Notes: a model not told the origin generated them from the sequence alone. Positions 1 to 9,069 are shown, counted from the stretch's first letter. The stretch is DNA of 64,000 nucleotides from Roseburia sp. 1XD42-69 (GCF_003612565.1 NZ_RAZG01000001.1:1-64000), one strand, 5' to 3'. Program-made: numbers and translations.

Positions 1-48
1 TCCCTTATTCCACTCATTTCTGAAAATCAACCCTTTCCTGTCTATTCT

Positions 49-450
49 CTATTGAGTTTCCGAGACCGCTCTCGGAATGTGTACCGCATGGTAACCGCCA
101 TAGGCAAGGCATTGCGCAATCATCAATGCGTCGCGTTTATCTGTTTTGATCCGCTTTCCCTGCTGGGTCATCATAGTTGTCGGGGCAAGAATTACACAGC
201 GGATTTCCTTTTTGACTAATTCATGATATAAAGAGAATCCCAGACAGCCCGCCTCATAACCGCAGAGAATATCACATTCTTCTTTTATCTTTTTCTTTAA
301 GTTTTCAATGAACTGCACGATATTGTCCGGGTCAGGCGTTACCTTGACATTTGCGTAAATAATGTCGTCTCCGTCAAATCTTGGCTCAATGGCGCATAAA
401 GTGTAGTTTGTGCTATGGACATCCATTCCAATTCGTAGTATTCTTTTCAT
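49..450 (-). pseudogene. IS110-family transposase, N-terminal fragment
   Basis: The 133 residues match the N-terminal DEDD (RuvC-like) domain of IS110-type transposases: the start MKRILRIGMDVHSTNYTL carries the first catalytic Asp, followed by CGYEAGCLGFSLY and KTDKRDALMIAQCLAYGG. Family members are usually about 400 residues, with a C-terminal Transposase_20 domain. Here the family pattern breaks off after HIPRAVSETQ at a TAG, and the 48 bases left before the window edge do not resume it. It is therefore read as a truncated, probably inactive copy. The rest could lie outside the window only if a rearrangement had separated it. Confidence 0.75.
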
Positions 451-597
451 GTAAGTGGCCTCCTTTTGTATGCGGTAATCCCTGTTACCATTGTTCTTAA
501 CAAACTCTAGTATACAGGTAAATCCACGTTGCTACAAATGTGGGGTCACTTCATATTGTCCTAACTCAAAACACATGATGAACATTAGAACAAAATC

Positions 598-1041
598 CTA
601 CCCGTATCTGTCTCCCTTTTCCGTTAATTCCATATTTTCCTGCATTTTTTTCAGCACATCAGAGAAAACCTTTCGTTCTTTTTCCTCAATGCCTGCCGTC
701 AGTCTTTTTTCCAGCAGGGTAATATGCCGCTCAACCTGTTCCTTCATCTCCACTGTATGGCTGGTTGGCAGTATTCTTTTCAAACGGTCATCATAGGAAA
801 CCTTTTCCCTGCGGATAAAGTCCTGCGCCTCCATTATCTTCAAAAGCGTAGAAACAGATGCACTTCTTATGTTCAGTTCCTCCTCTATATCCTTCTGATA
901 AATTTTCCTGTCTGGATATGACACCAGGACAAAATTTAAAATCCGTATCTGCGTACCGCATCGTCCCGTTGTCGTATCAAAAACTCTTTTTATCTGGTTG
1001 GCCAGCCCCAGAACAGAACTGGCACACTGTTTTCCATCCAT
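598..1041 (-). CDS. MarR-family transcriptional regulator
   Basis: A 147-residue winged-helix protein. The middle (about residues 50-100) reads IYQKDIEEELNIRSASVSTLLKIMEAQDFIRREK, the MarR recognition helix and wing; the flanking helices would form the dimer interface. MarR proteins are DNA-binding dimers that usually repress nearby efflux or stress genes and are released by small ligands. The ligand and targets cannot be read from the sequence. It lies directly downstream of the HPr-like gene on the same strand, after an 18-nt gap. Confidence 0.8.
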   Translation of the reverse strand: MDGKQCASSVLGLANQIKRVFDTTTGRCGTQIRILNFVLVSYPDRKIYQKDIEEELNIRSASVSTLLKIMEAQDFIRREKVSYDDRLKRILPTSHTVEMKEQVERHITLLEKRLTAGIEEKERKVFSDVLKKMQENMELTEKGDRYG

Positions 1042-1058
1042 AAGTCACGTCACTTCCT

Positions 1059-1298
1059 TTAAACTGATAGGAAAAAGGCAGCCAGTTCATTTTCCAATGC
1101 TCCACAGTCTGTATCCTCTCCAATCACTTCAAGTGTCATATTGCGGAAACACCCCATTTGTAAAACTCCTAACAGGCTTTTACAGTCTATACAGCCAAGC
1201 CCGTTTTTCAAATTTACATCACAAGGGAACTGATTCACAATATGAACCAATTCTCTCAGTTTATCAGCTGAAGGAATTTCAATAGAATAAATCTTCAT
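1059..1298 (-). CDS. HPr-like protein without the phosphorylatable histidine
   Basis: The start is set at the ATG preceded by GGGGGAG (MKIYSIEIPSADKL), giving 79 residues; the longer open frame runs back into the groEL remnant. The fold pattern is HPr: an N-terminal strand, a helix ELVHIVNQF, CKSLLGVLQM in the place of the HPr Ser46 region (KSIMGV), and a C-terminal helix. The His15-containing motif of true PTS HPr is absent, so it is probably a regulatory or HPr-like protein rather than a sugar phosphocarrier. The phage region carries a second HPr-like gene at 36611-36847. Confidence 0.6.
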   Translation of the reverse strand: MKIYSIEIPSADKLRELVHIVNQFPCDVNLKNGLGCIDCKSLLGVLQMGCFRNMTLEVIGEDTDCGALENELAAFFLSV

Positions 1299-1362
1299 TT
1301 CACTCCCCCTTCCATCCTTTTTATAAGACAGGACAGTTTTTCCGCCCTGCCCCATATACATT

Positions 1363-1936
1363 TTAATAATCCATGTCTGCACCGCCTGCTGCAAGCACCG
1401 CCGCATTTTTCTCCTTGATGTCTGCTACCAACGCTTCAGTCGTAAGCAGGATAGCAGAAATCCTTACTGCGTTTTCCAAAGCACTCTTTGTTACCTTTAC
1501 CAGATCGATAATGCCCTCTTTCAGCATATCCACATACTCTTCTTTCACAGCGTCAAATCCTGTTCCTGCCTCTTTTTCCTGCACTTTATTCACAACGACA
1601 GCGCCTTCCAGTCCTTTCGCTGTCTCATCCACTTTTTTCCGTGCGTGGATATAGGCTGATCCGCCGCCTGGCTGCGAAGCGTCCGAACCCTGTCCTCAAT
1701 TTCTTTTCGGCTGTCGCCATATCCAGGCGCTTTTACCGCAGCTGCCTTTAAGGTTCCCCGCGGCTTATTTAATTTCTCCTACTTCTTCATTCCCTGCGGA
1801 AATGGCTGCCACTTTTGCAATCTGCTCTCTTCCGGTAACCGGCCTGCTTATATCCTCAATCGCACGTACAGCCGTCTCTTTTGCTTTTTTCATCCCTTTG
1901 CGTAGAATGATGGGATTAGCCCCTGCAGATTTGTCC
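1363..1936 (-). pseudogene. groEL: groEL chaperonin remnant (internally deleted)
   Basis: Three GroEL pieces can be read on the minus strand. Around 1780-1930 is the segment with ANPIILRKGMKKAKETAV and RPVTGREQIAKVAAISAG (family residues about 110-150). Around 1640-1765 is the segment with RGTLKAAAVKAPGYGD (about 265-285). At 1363-1632 is the C-terminal segment with VVNKV, VTKSALENAVRISAILLTTEALVADI. The pieces are joined across large deletions with frame breaks, so no full-length chaperonin can be made. The C-terminal piece alone remains open for 89 codons. A functional groEL presumably exists elsewhere in the genome. Confidence 0.85.
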
Positions 1937-1949
1937 TTCCTTTTGCCTG

Positions 1950-2104
1950 CTATTCTACAACCGCAATAATGTCTTTTGGGGAAACAATAATGTACTCTTC
2001 TTCCTCAACTTTTACCTCTGTCCCAGCATATTTGGAAAAGATCACATGATCCCCTTTCTTAACCTGCATCTGCACATCTTTTCCTTCGTTTTTTTGAGTG
2101 CTAA
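1950..2104 (-). pseudogene. groES: groES co-chaperonin remnant with half a CIRCE site
   Basis: Only the C-terminal half of GroES remains (DVQMQVKKGDHVIFSKYAG, then EEEYIIVSPKDIIAVVE). Immediately before it on the minus strand is TTAGCACTC (2096-2104), the left half of the HrcA operator CIRCE (TTAGCACTC-N9-GAGTGCTAA). The right half, the ribosome-binding site and the first half of groES are missing, so one deletion joined half an operator to the middle of the gene. The residual reading frame continues upstream to 2201 but has no plausible start. Confidence 0.85.
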
Positions 2105-2199
2105 CCTTTGCAATACATATTAAACCACACTCGCTCTTGAAAGTGAAGTGAAAATATGGTATTATCAATGACAAAAACGCAATAATGGAGGTGAAACCC

Positions 2200-3078
2200 A
2201 TGAATACAGACCAGTTAAAGAGCTTTATCCAGGTTGCTGAAAACCTGAACTTTGCAAGAGCCGCTGAAATTTTAAATATTACCCAGTCTGCCGTTTCCCG
2301 GCAGATTCATTCGCTGGAAGATGAACTGGGGACAAAACTTCTTCACCGCACCACCAGGACAGTTACCCTTACCCCTGCTGGAATCAGTTTTCTGGAAGAT
2401 GCAAAACATATTATGGGAAGACTGAAAATTGCCGAGCAGAAACTGCAACGCTGCCAAAGTACAAATATGCAGGTTCTAACCATCGGATGCCAGAACGAGG
2501 CCAATCTGGATCTGCTCTGCAGGATACTGAAATCCTGCAGAGACCAAATGCCGAAGCTTTATCCATTCCTGAAAGTAATCCCTCACAGATCCATCCTGAA
2601 TCTTTTCTACCAGGATGAGCTGGATCTGCTATTTGGTTTCCAGAATGATATTCCCATAAAGAATGATACAATCTATAAAGAGTTATTCCGGATACCACTG
2701 TGCTGTATTGTTCCTGCCGCACATCCTTATGCGGCCAGATCTGAGCTTGCAAAAGAGGAATTGTATCTGGAGAATATTGTTGTCTGCAATTCCTATGCAA
2801 TTCCTGCCAAAGTCGCAGAAATGCAGAACCAGATTTCACAGCATATCCTGCCTGAATCCACTTATGTATGTGAAAACCTGCAGGTGCTTCTTACTCTTGT
2901 CAGGGCAGGGTATGGCTGTTCTGTACTTCCACAGATGAATTTTATAAATTCGGATATCTGTTCAGTCCCTCTAAAAAACAGCGAGCCATTATCCTATGGT
3001 CTTTTTTATAAAAAAAGTTCACAAAGTCCTTTGCTAAAAAAATTTATTTCTATTGTAACGAACACATCTCACCATTAA
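2200..3078 (+). CDS. LysR-family transcriptional regulator
   Basis: A 292-residue LysR-type regulator. The N-terminal helix-turn-helix is clear (MNTDQLKSFIQVAENLNFAR, then AAEILNITQSAVSRQIHSLE, residues 1-60), followed by a periplasmic-binding-protein-like effector domain. The start is the ATG at 2200, preceded by GGAGGTG; an ATG 15 nt upstream overlaps that Shine-Dalgarno sequence and is unlikely. It is divergent from the groES remnant, where LysR proteins often control the adjacent divergent genes, but here those are dead. Effector unknown. A strong hairpin terminator follows. Confidence 0.88.
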   Translation: MNTDQLKSFIQVAENLNFARAAEILNITQSAVSRQIHSLEDELGTKLLHRTTRTVTLTPAGISFLEDAKHIMGRLKIAEQKLQRCQSTNMQVLTIGCQNEANLDLLCRILKSCRDQMPKLYPFLKVIPHRSILNLFYQDELDLLFGFQNDIPIKNDTIYKELFRIPLCCIVPAAHPYAARSELAKEELYLENIVVCNSYAIPAKVAEMQNQISQHILPESTYVCENLQVLLTLVRAGYGCSVLPQMNFINSDICSVPLKNSEPLSYGLFYKKSSQSPLLKKFISIVTNTSHH

Positions 3079-3088
3079 CTTTCACAGC

Positions 3089-3130
3089 AAAAAGCGATAT
3101 GGATACCAGAAAGCATCCATATCGCTTTTT
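3089..3130. terminator. Bidirectional intrinsic terminator
   Basis: A 16-bp stem (AAAAAGCGATATGGAT paired with ATCCATATCGCTTTTT) around a 10-nt loop, with A- and T-tracts at both ends. It sits between the convergent lysR and hsp20 genes and can serve both. Confidence 0.85.
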
Positions 3131-3171
3131 ATTTGATATACAAAATGTCTGTTTATCTGTCGTACATCCCA

Positions 3172-3597
3172 TCACCCTTCGATTGCGATATCATTGGATT
3201 TTTCAGGGACTGCTTCCTTCATGTTCTTCGGAACCTGCAGTTTCAAAGTGCCATCCTCAAAACGTGCCTTAATATCTTCCTGCTTTACATCTTCCCCTAC
3301 ATAGAAACTCCTGCTGCAGGTACCAGCATAGCGCTCCCGCCTGATGTATACTCCGTTGCTGTCCTTCTCTTCATTTTGGGAAGCGGATGAGACACTGATT
3401 GTCAGGTATCCATCTTTCAGCTCTGCCTTTACATTCTCTTTCTTAATGCCAGGAAGATTCATGGTCATTTCATAAGCATTTCCCAAATCTTTAATATCAG
3501 TCCTCATCATCTCGGACACATGGGATTGGTAATGGGTTCTCTGGTGCGGATGGTCAAAAAACTCATCCAGCAAACTTTCTCCGAAAATACTTGGCAA
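3172..3597 (-). CDS. Hsp20 small heat-shock protein, 5' end altered
   Basis: The 141 residues contain a full alpha-crystallin domain (AYEMTMNLPGIKKENVKAEL, DGYLTISVS, and GTLKLQVPK near the end), so the product would be an ATP-independent holdase. Relatives usually start with Met-(Leu-)Met-Pro-Ser-Ile-Phe-Gly; here the only start before PSIFGES is a TTG that directly follows an in-frame TGA, and no Shine-Dalgarno sequence is visible. The upstream sequence is the cut-off end of a DeoR-type regulator in another frame. Translation may depend on coupling to that fragment, or the gene may be silent. Confidence 0.75.
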   Translation of the reverse strand: MPSIFGESLLDEFFDHPHQRTHYQSHVSEMMRTDIKDLGNAYEMTMNLPGIKKENVKAELKDGYLTISVSSASQNEEKDSNGVYIRRERYAGTCSRSFYVGEDVKQEDIKARFEDGTLKLQVPKNMKEAVPEKSNDIAIEG

Positions 3598-3734
3598 TCA
3601 AAAGTCAATGCGAAAATATCATGGTGTATCGTGCGTATCGTAACGCCTAATTCCCACGTAAGCTCCCTTGACGTTATATGCCCTTTGACAGATAAAATGC
3701 TGATGATTTCCATTCTCCTATGTGCCGTGTCCAT
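3507..3734 (-). pseudogene. DeoR/HTH_11-type regulator, N-terminal fragment
   Basis: The first roughly 44 residues form the start of a DeoR-type helix-turn-helix protein (MDTAHRRMEIISILSVKG, then SRELTWELGVTIRTIHHDI). After ALT the frame runs out of the domain into out-of-frame hsp20 sequence until a stop at 3507. The ligand-binding domain expected of this family (about 200 more residues) is absent. The junction lies at about 3600 and coincides with the lost 5' end of hsp20, so one deletion probably made both defects. Confidence 0.65.
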
Positions 3735-3883
3735 GCCTATTCCCCCTCCCGGCGGCTGTTTGAAAACCGCTCAGGATTGCCAGCCCTAAAAGCACATTTA
3801 TTGTTCATTAACCCTTTCTGTTTTCTATATAACAGCGAAACAGCTATTACAAATACAGAAAACAGATTACCACCCTGCTTTTT

Positions 3884-3936
3884 AAAAAGAATGAGTAAAT
3901 CACACAGATTTTTGCGTGATTTACTCATTCTTTTTT
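3884..3936. terminator. Intrinsic terminator
   Basis: A 20-bp stem (left arm 3884-3903, AAAAAGAATGAGTAAATCAC; right arm 3916-3936) with a 12-nt loop and a T-run on the plus side. It isolates the ABC-transporter operon from the decayed genes to its left. Confidence 0.8.
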
Positions 3937-3989
3937 ACAGCACCCAAATTACAATACTGTTATCAAAAAAGCAAAGGAGAATAAAAGAA

Positions 3990-4739
3990 ATGGCTACATT
4001 ATTGGAAGCGAAAAACGTAACTAAAATTTATGCAAAATCTCAGCATCCAAGCCTTAATAAAGTATCGTTCAGCGTAACGGACGGCGAATTTATCGCCATT
4101 ATGGGGGCTTCCGGATCAGGAAAGACCACATTGCTTAATGTTCTTTCTACGATTGATACACCCACAAGCGGTGATATCCTAATAAACGGTGTCAATCTTA
4201 AAAATCTGACCGGTTCCAATGCAGCGGATTTTCGCAGGGATAATCTGGGATTCATTTTCCAAGAGTACCTGCTGTTAGACAGCCTCACTATTTTTGAAAA
4301 TATCGCTGTTCCGCTGACTTTACAGAAACTCCCACCGAAAAAAATAGAAAACATGATACGGAGCCTGGCAGAAGCATTTGGCATTGACGCACAGTTAGAT
4401 AAATATCCAAGTGAGCTTTCAGGCGGGCAAAGGCAGCGTGCTTCTGCTCTAAGGGCTATTGTGAAACGTCCAAGCATTTTATTTGCAGACGAACCGACTG
4501 GGGCATTGGATTCAAGTTCCGCAACAGATTTGCTGAACACTTTAAAGGAATCAAACGAAAGTTTCCATACTACGATACTAATGGTCACTCATGATGCTTA
4601 TGCTGCAAGTTTTGCCGACCGCATCCTGATTTTTAAAGACGGCTGTATCATTCAGGAATTATTGAAACAAAATGCTGGCAGGCGTGCATTCTATGAATCC
4701 ATTGCACATGAAATAGCAAAATTAGACACAGAAAGGTAG
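3990..4739 (+). CDS. Bce-type ABC transporter, ATP-binding protein
   Basis: A 249-residue ATPase of the MacB/BceA group. Walker A is GASGSGKT (about residues 43-50), the Q-loop FQEYLLL, the signature LSGGQRQRASALRA and Walker B ILFADEPTGALD. The start at 3990 follows AAAGGAG; the open frame extends 270 nt further upstream through the terminator, which is not coding. It is 10 nt upstream of the FtsX-type permease. Such pairs act in resistance to cell-wall-active peptide antibiotics or in their sensing; the substrate here is not readable. Confidence 0.9.
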   Translation: MATLLEAKNVTKIYAKSQHPSLNKVSFSVTDGEFIAIMGASGSGKTTLLNVLSTIDTPTSGDILINGVNLKNLTGSNAADFRRDNLGFIFQEYLLLDSLTIFENIAVPLTLQKLPPKKIENMIRSLAEAFGIDAQLDKYPSELSGGQRQRASALRAIVKRPSILFADEPTGALDSSSATDLLNTLKESNESFHTTILMVTHDAYAASFADRILIFKDGCIIQELLKQNAGRRAFYESIAHEIAKLDTER

Positions 4740-4749
4740 GGAAGTACCC

Positions 4750-6756
4750 ATGAACCATTTATCTATGGCACTTAAGAACCTAAAAAATAATTTTTCCTTT
4801 TATGCCCTATATTTATTATCCATTTCCTTTGTGATTACTATTTTTTTTGCATTCACTTCGTTTTCCATGAATAAAATCATGCTTGAAAAAATATCAGGCG
4901 ATGGGCGGGTAGAAACCATGTGCAACACGATTTCTATATTCCTTATGGCATTCGTTATTTTTTATATGTCATATTCAAACCGTTTCTTCCTGCGCCGACG
5001 CACAAAGGAATTAGGTATTTATGCTTTATTAGGATATCGGAAATCCACAATACTGTCCTTGCTTACAGCAGAAAATCTGCTCTCCTGTTTCGGGGCTTTC
5101 GTAATCGGAATCCTTTTGGGTGGTCTGTTTCATAAAGGCATTGTGTTTGGCATTACAAAATTATTGAATTTGACAGTCAACAATTCAGAAATACCGTTTT
5201 TTAACCTAAATGCCTTGGTAAAGACGGCATGTTTTGTTTTTGCCATTATTATCATATTATCGCTGTCCAACAACAGATTTCTTTTTAAATCTTCCCTTAT
5301 GGATTTAGTGCGGTTTGAAAAAAGTGCGGAAAAGCAGACAAAGTTCCATGCCGTTCCTTCCATAATCGGGTTTCTATTTGTCATTTTGGGATACTGTATT
5401 GCCCTTGACATCTTACAGGGCGAAAAATCTGTCTGGTTTTCAGTCGGGTTTTATGCTGTTGGAATGCTTACATTTACACTCATTCTTTTGGGAACAGTGC
5501 TTTTTATTGCATCATTTCTCCCTTATGCGGTACAGACTGGCAAAAAAAATAAGAAGAAATTTTATACAGAAACAAGAATCATTACTTCACCAGGTTTTAT
5601 ATACCGGATGCGCTCCAATTCAAAAACGCTGATCATGCTCACATTGCTGTCAGCCGCAACTCTGACTGTTTCAAGCATTATGGCTCTCACCCTGTATTAT
5701 CCGATTGCAGCAATATCCCGCATTGCGCCGTCAGAAATCGAATGCCGTATTGAAAAGGAGAGCGATCTGTCCGCAATCATGGAGATAGTGAACAACTATT
5801 CATCCGGAGATGATATTACATTCCTACAGACCGATATTTATAAAGTTACTTCTACTGCCAGACAGCTTCCCATGGAATATAGTGTCGGGACTTCCAAGGG
5901 AGATGCTGACAACGAAAAAATTCTTCGGAATGCAGGTTTTGAATGTATCTCATATTCTGACTATACCGCCATTCTGAAAGCGCAAGGGCGGCAAAAGGCT
6001 TTGGAACAATTTACAACACTAAACAACAATGAGTGTATTTTTGTAAGATACCAGCCGGCTTCCGGCAAGGACGAAGCAGGCAGCACTTATCCACTGCTCA
6101 TAAACAATACTGAAATACCTGTCACTGTGACTATGACCACATTAGATAATCCTATTTCATTTGCGAACAGTGTTGGTACTTTAATTGTAAGTGACAGTTT
6201 ATACAAAATGATATCTGAACATGCTGCTCCCGAAACAAAAGTCTTAAGTATAAATGGAAATTCCATAACAGGTAACGAGGATCTGTTTCAGGCTTTATCT
6301 GTATATTTGGATAAAATTCCTTACCTGCAGGGCAATTCCCACAGAATACACGAAGTGGTTTCCCTGAACAGTTCTACTTTCCTGTTGATAGGCTTTCTTG
6401 TGGTATTATTCTTTATAGCAACAGGAAGCATCCTGTATTTTAATAACATTTCGGCGATAGCCGATTCAAAATCCGATTACGATATCCTTACAAAAATGGG
6501 ATATACGAACAGGAAGATAAAAAAAATTATCAGGAAACAGGTAATCACATTTTTTAGCATTCCGTTCCTGTTCGGACTAGCAGACTGTATCTTTGCCACA
6601 TTAGTATACAAAACAGCACTTATGCAGAACCTTCTGGCGAACAGTCTTGTTTTATACGCTCCTACAATATTGGCTATTGCGCTAACACTGATCATTTATC
6701 TGATTTATTACTGTATGACTGTCCATACCTGCTGTAAAATGGTTTTGGAAAAATAA
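4750..6756 (+). CDS. Bce-type ABC transporter permease (FtsX domain)
   Basis: A 668-residue membrane protein. An N-terminal segment and a three-helix FtsX-like block (about residues 15-260) are followed by more membrane segments, a large extracellular region (about 320-535) and a C-terminal FtsX block with three helices. This matches BceB/VraG-type permeases, whose extracellular domain contacts the peptide and the sensor kinase. It directly follows the ATPase gene. The extracellular domain is larger than the roughly 200 residues common in BceB. Confidence 0.87.
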   Translation: MNHLSMALKNLKNNFSFYALYLLSISFVITIFFAFTSFSMNKIMLEKISGDGRVETMCNTISIFLMAFVIFYMSYSNRFFLRRRTKELGIYALLGYRKSTILSLLTAENLLSCFGAFVIGILLGGLFHKGIVFGITKLLNLTVNNSEIPFFNLNALVKTACFVFAIIIILSLSNNRFLFKSSLMDLVRFEKSAEKQTKFHAVPSIIGFLFVILGYCIALDILQGEKSVWFSVGFYAVGMLTFTLILLGTVLFIASFLPYAVQTGKKNKKKFYTETRIITSPGFIYRMRSNSKTLIMLTLLSAATLTVSSIMALTLYYPIAAISRIAPSEIECRIEKESDLSAIMEIVNNYSSGDDITFLQTDIYKVTSTARQLPMEYSVGTSKGDADNEKILRNAGFECISYSDYTAILKAQGRQKALEQFTTLNNNECIFVRYQPASGKDEAGSTYPLLINNTEIPVTVTMTTLDNPISFANSVGTLIVSDSLYKMISEHAAPETKVLSINGNSITGNEDLFQALSVYLDKIPYLQGNSHRIHEVVSLNSSTFLLIGFLVVLFFIATGSILYFNNISAIADSKSDYDILTKMGYTNRKIKKIIRKQVITFFSIPFLFGLADCIFATLVYKTALMQNLLANSLVLYAPTILAIALTLIIYLIYYCMTVHTCCKMVLEK

Positions 6757-6785
6757 AGACTATCGGAATCATGTGAAAAATTTAG

Positions 6786-6813
6786 TTGTATGCACACAGA
6801 TAAATGATATAAT
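6786..6813 (+). promoter_or_regulatory. Possible sigma-A promoter for the kinase gene
   Basis: A perfect -10 TATAAT (6808-6813) has a partial -35 (TTGTAT, 6786-6791) 16 nt upstream. Transcription would start near 6820, which makes the ATG at 6820 too close and supports the ATG at 6841 as start of the kinase. Confidence 0.4.
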
Positions 6814-6840
6814 TTAGGCATGGATAAGGGGGCAATAATT

Positions 6841-8406
6841 ATGAAGCGTATTATCTTTAAGCTTTTGCTTTTTATAAACTCCACTCTGCTTATAATATAT
6901 ATGGGATTGGAAATAAATATTCAGATGCCGTGCATCATCAGCAAAATCGTATCATTATTCCTGTCATCATTGATGCTGATAGACGCTACTTATGTAAGCT
7001 CCTGCAACATCAGAGATAATAAAGCTATCTCCTTGTTTTGCGGTCTGCTGGCATTAGACGGTTGGTATATGCTCCTTTCCGTTTCGGACAACGCTATAGC
7101 AGATATTGTTTTTTATGCCTTAAGTCCGGTTATATGGTACATCTTCATAAATTTCATACTCATGTTTCTATTTCAGGGGAGCGGATATAAATTCAAAAAA
7201 GCAACAATCTTCTGCCTGACTGGAACCTGTATCTGCTCCCTAATTGGCATTTTAATATCAGACAATGTGTTTGCATTATTGTATGGCATCCAGTTTTTGG
7301 TAAGCTGGCTTTGCTTCGTTTTTGTTGTCGCTTACCATAGAAAAAGAACTGCTTTTGTCCTTAAAGCAGAATGGAAGTCCATTCTATTCTCCCTTGTGGT
7401 AATAATCATTTTTTTCATTGCATACTGTCTTACCACAACGGGAATAAAAGGAAATCTTTCAAACTTTGGAGTGTATATCCCTGTCCTGCTGTTCTCCATG
7501 AGTATTCATGGTATTATACTGAAAGAACATCGCAGTTTTCCATTGTCAGCCATATTTAGCAGATTCCAGTTAATGTTGATCCTGCTTTTCGGTGTTATCA
7601 TTTGTGGCCTGATTACAATGACTTTAGGTATTGGCTGGTTATCTTTCCTTCTTATGTTAGACGCCATGTTTGTGTTTATCTATGTCTGTAATATCATACT
7701 GGATTTTAATTTAAGGCAGGGAGGAGGCAACATGGTTATGGAAAGCAAATACAAAGCTGCATTAGCACAGTTACAGCAGGAAGAGCAGATAAATCTTGAA
7801 TTTTCAAACTTTCTTCATGACAATATACTTCAAGACCTGCTTTCCATAAAAAATATGATGCATAAATCAGCAAGACCTGATATACAGAAAATAATCACAG
7901 AAACTCTTGATAGTATGAATATCTATATCCGTGAGCAGATGCAGAATTATCATCCCGTATTACTGTCAAAACTTACTATAAAAGAGAATTATCAAAATTT
8001 GCTTGCATATATTGCACAGTCGTTTCCTGAACGCCATGTCAGCATTGTTTTTAACTGTTCCGACTCTTTATTTTTAGTTCCGCCATATGATATTTTCATA
8101 TATCGGCTTTTGAAAGAACTCGTCACGAATGTTTACAAACACTCTACGGGAGATAAAGCATGGATAACGCTTACACAGGATAATGGAATAATAGTATTAT
8201 GCGTAAAGGATAATGGAAGTGCTGATACCGGCAGCCTCACCTATGCAGACTCATCAAAACACAGAGGTCTTGCATTAAGCACTGACCGTGTGCAAAGCAT
8301 GGACGGCACTGTAAGTATAACCCCAAATTTCCCACATGGAATCTGCGTCTGTATCAACTTGCCAATGAAAGGAGATGCTTCTTATCAATATTTTATTAGT
8401 CGATGA
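6841..8406 (+). CDS. Sensor histidine kinase (NarL/HPK7 type)
   Basis: 521 residues. The N-terminal half is an array of about eight hydrophobic segments. It is followed by a HisKA_3-type dimerization motif in which the phospho-acceptor His lies in FSNFLHDNILQDLLSIKNMM, and then an HATPase domain with an N-box (LLKELVTNVYKHS) and a G-box (VKDNGSAD, KHRGLAL). The start is the ATG at 6841, preceded by AAGGGGG. It overlaps the response-regulator gene by 32 nt. Signal unknown; its place after the Bce-type transporter suggests envelope stress or a peptide antibiotic. Confidence 0.87.
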   Translation: MKRIIFKLLLFINSTLLIIYMGLEINIQMPCIISKIVSLFLSSLMLIDATYVSSCNIRDNKAISLFCGLLALDGWYMLLSVSDNAIADIVFYALSPVIWYIFINFILMFLFQGSGYKFKKATIFCLTGTCICSLIGILISDNVFALLYGIQFLVSWLCFVFVVAYHRKRTAFVLKAEWKSILFSLVVIIIFFIAYCLTTTGIKGNLSNFGVYIPVLLFSMSIHGIILKEHRSFPLSAIFSRFQLMLILLFGVIICGLITMTLGIGWLSFLLMLDAMFVFIYVCNIILDFNLRQGGGNMVMESKYKAALAQLQQEEQINLEFSNFLHDNILQDLLSIKNMMHKSARPDIQKIITETLDSMNIYIREQMQNYHPVLLSKLTIKENYQNLLAYIAQSFPERHVSIVFNCSDSLFLVPPYDIFIYRLLKELVTNVYKHSTGDKAWITLTQDNGIIVLCVKDNGSADTGSLTYADSSKHRGLALSTDRVQSMDGTVSITPNFPHGICVCINLPMKGDASYQYFISR

Positions 8407-8989
8407 CCACGTTCTATTTTCCAAAAGTCTGGAAATTGTATTATCAGACTACCCGGAAATAAAATCCTTTAAAAGTATCAATGATATTTCCCTATTGGAT
8501 AAATTCATTGAAGAAGATGCCCCGGACATCCTGCTCATGGATATCAATTTAAGAAATATAACATCTGAAGATGGTCTGGAATTGGCAAAGCAGATATTAC
8601 ACCGTCATCCGGAGCAGAAAATTGTTATTCTGTCCGGATACGATCTTCCAGTATACCGCAACGAAGCTAAAAAAATCGGGGCCAAAGGATTTATCAACAA
8701 AAATACAGAACCGGAAATGCTGATAGCTTTTCTTTCACAGATCATGCAGGGAAAGTTTATCTTCAACGGTTCAGTTCCATTTTTAGAAGAATTAACTAAC
8801 TGTGAAAAACAGATTTTGCAGCTTATAGCTAACGGCAGAAAGCGGAAAGAGATTGCAGGCACGCTTTATATCAGCGAGCGTACCCTCTCCAATCATTTAC
8901 AGCATATATTTGAAAAACTTGATGTTTCCTCCTCTGTCGAAGCTGTAACCAAGGCGATTCAATTAGGATACCTCCCGCCGATTTGTTAA
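8375..8989 (+). CDS. LuxR/NarL-type response regulator
   Basis: 204 residues. The receiver domain has the acidic pair VDDH at residues 9-12, the phospho-acceptor Asp in DILLMDINL and the conserved Lys in GAKGFINK. The C-terminal LuxR helix-turn-helix is LTNCEKQILQLIANG, then KEIAGTLYISERTLSNHLQH. It is the output of the overlapping kinase and probably controls the transporter operon. Bce-type transporters are more often paired with OmpR-type regulators, so this pairing is unusual. Confidence 0.88.
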   Translation: MLLINILLVDDHVLFSKSLEIVLSDYPEIKSFKSINDISLLDKFIEEDAPDILLMDINLRNITSEDGLELAKQILHRHPEQKIVILSGYDLPVYRNEAKKIGAKGFINKNTEPEMLIAFLSQIMQGKFIFNGSVPFLEELTNCEKQILQLIANGRKRKEIAGTLYISERTLSNHLQHIFEKLDVSSSVEAVTKAIQLGYLPPIC

Positions 8990-9069
8990 TTTCTCATCAA
9001 ATAAGCAAATCATCAAAAGCTGCATCATGGAAATGTGCATAACTGGCTGCGCCTACGGAATCCATCTCT

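Noticed and set aside
3720-3989. N-terminal extension of the ABC ATPase to 3720
   Set aside because: It would translate through the terminator hairpin at 3884-3936; the ATG at 3990 has AAAGGAG and matches the family start.
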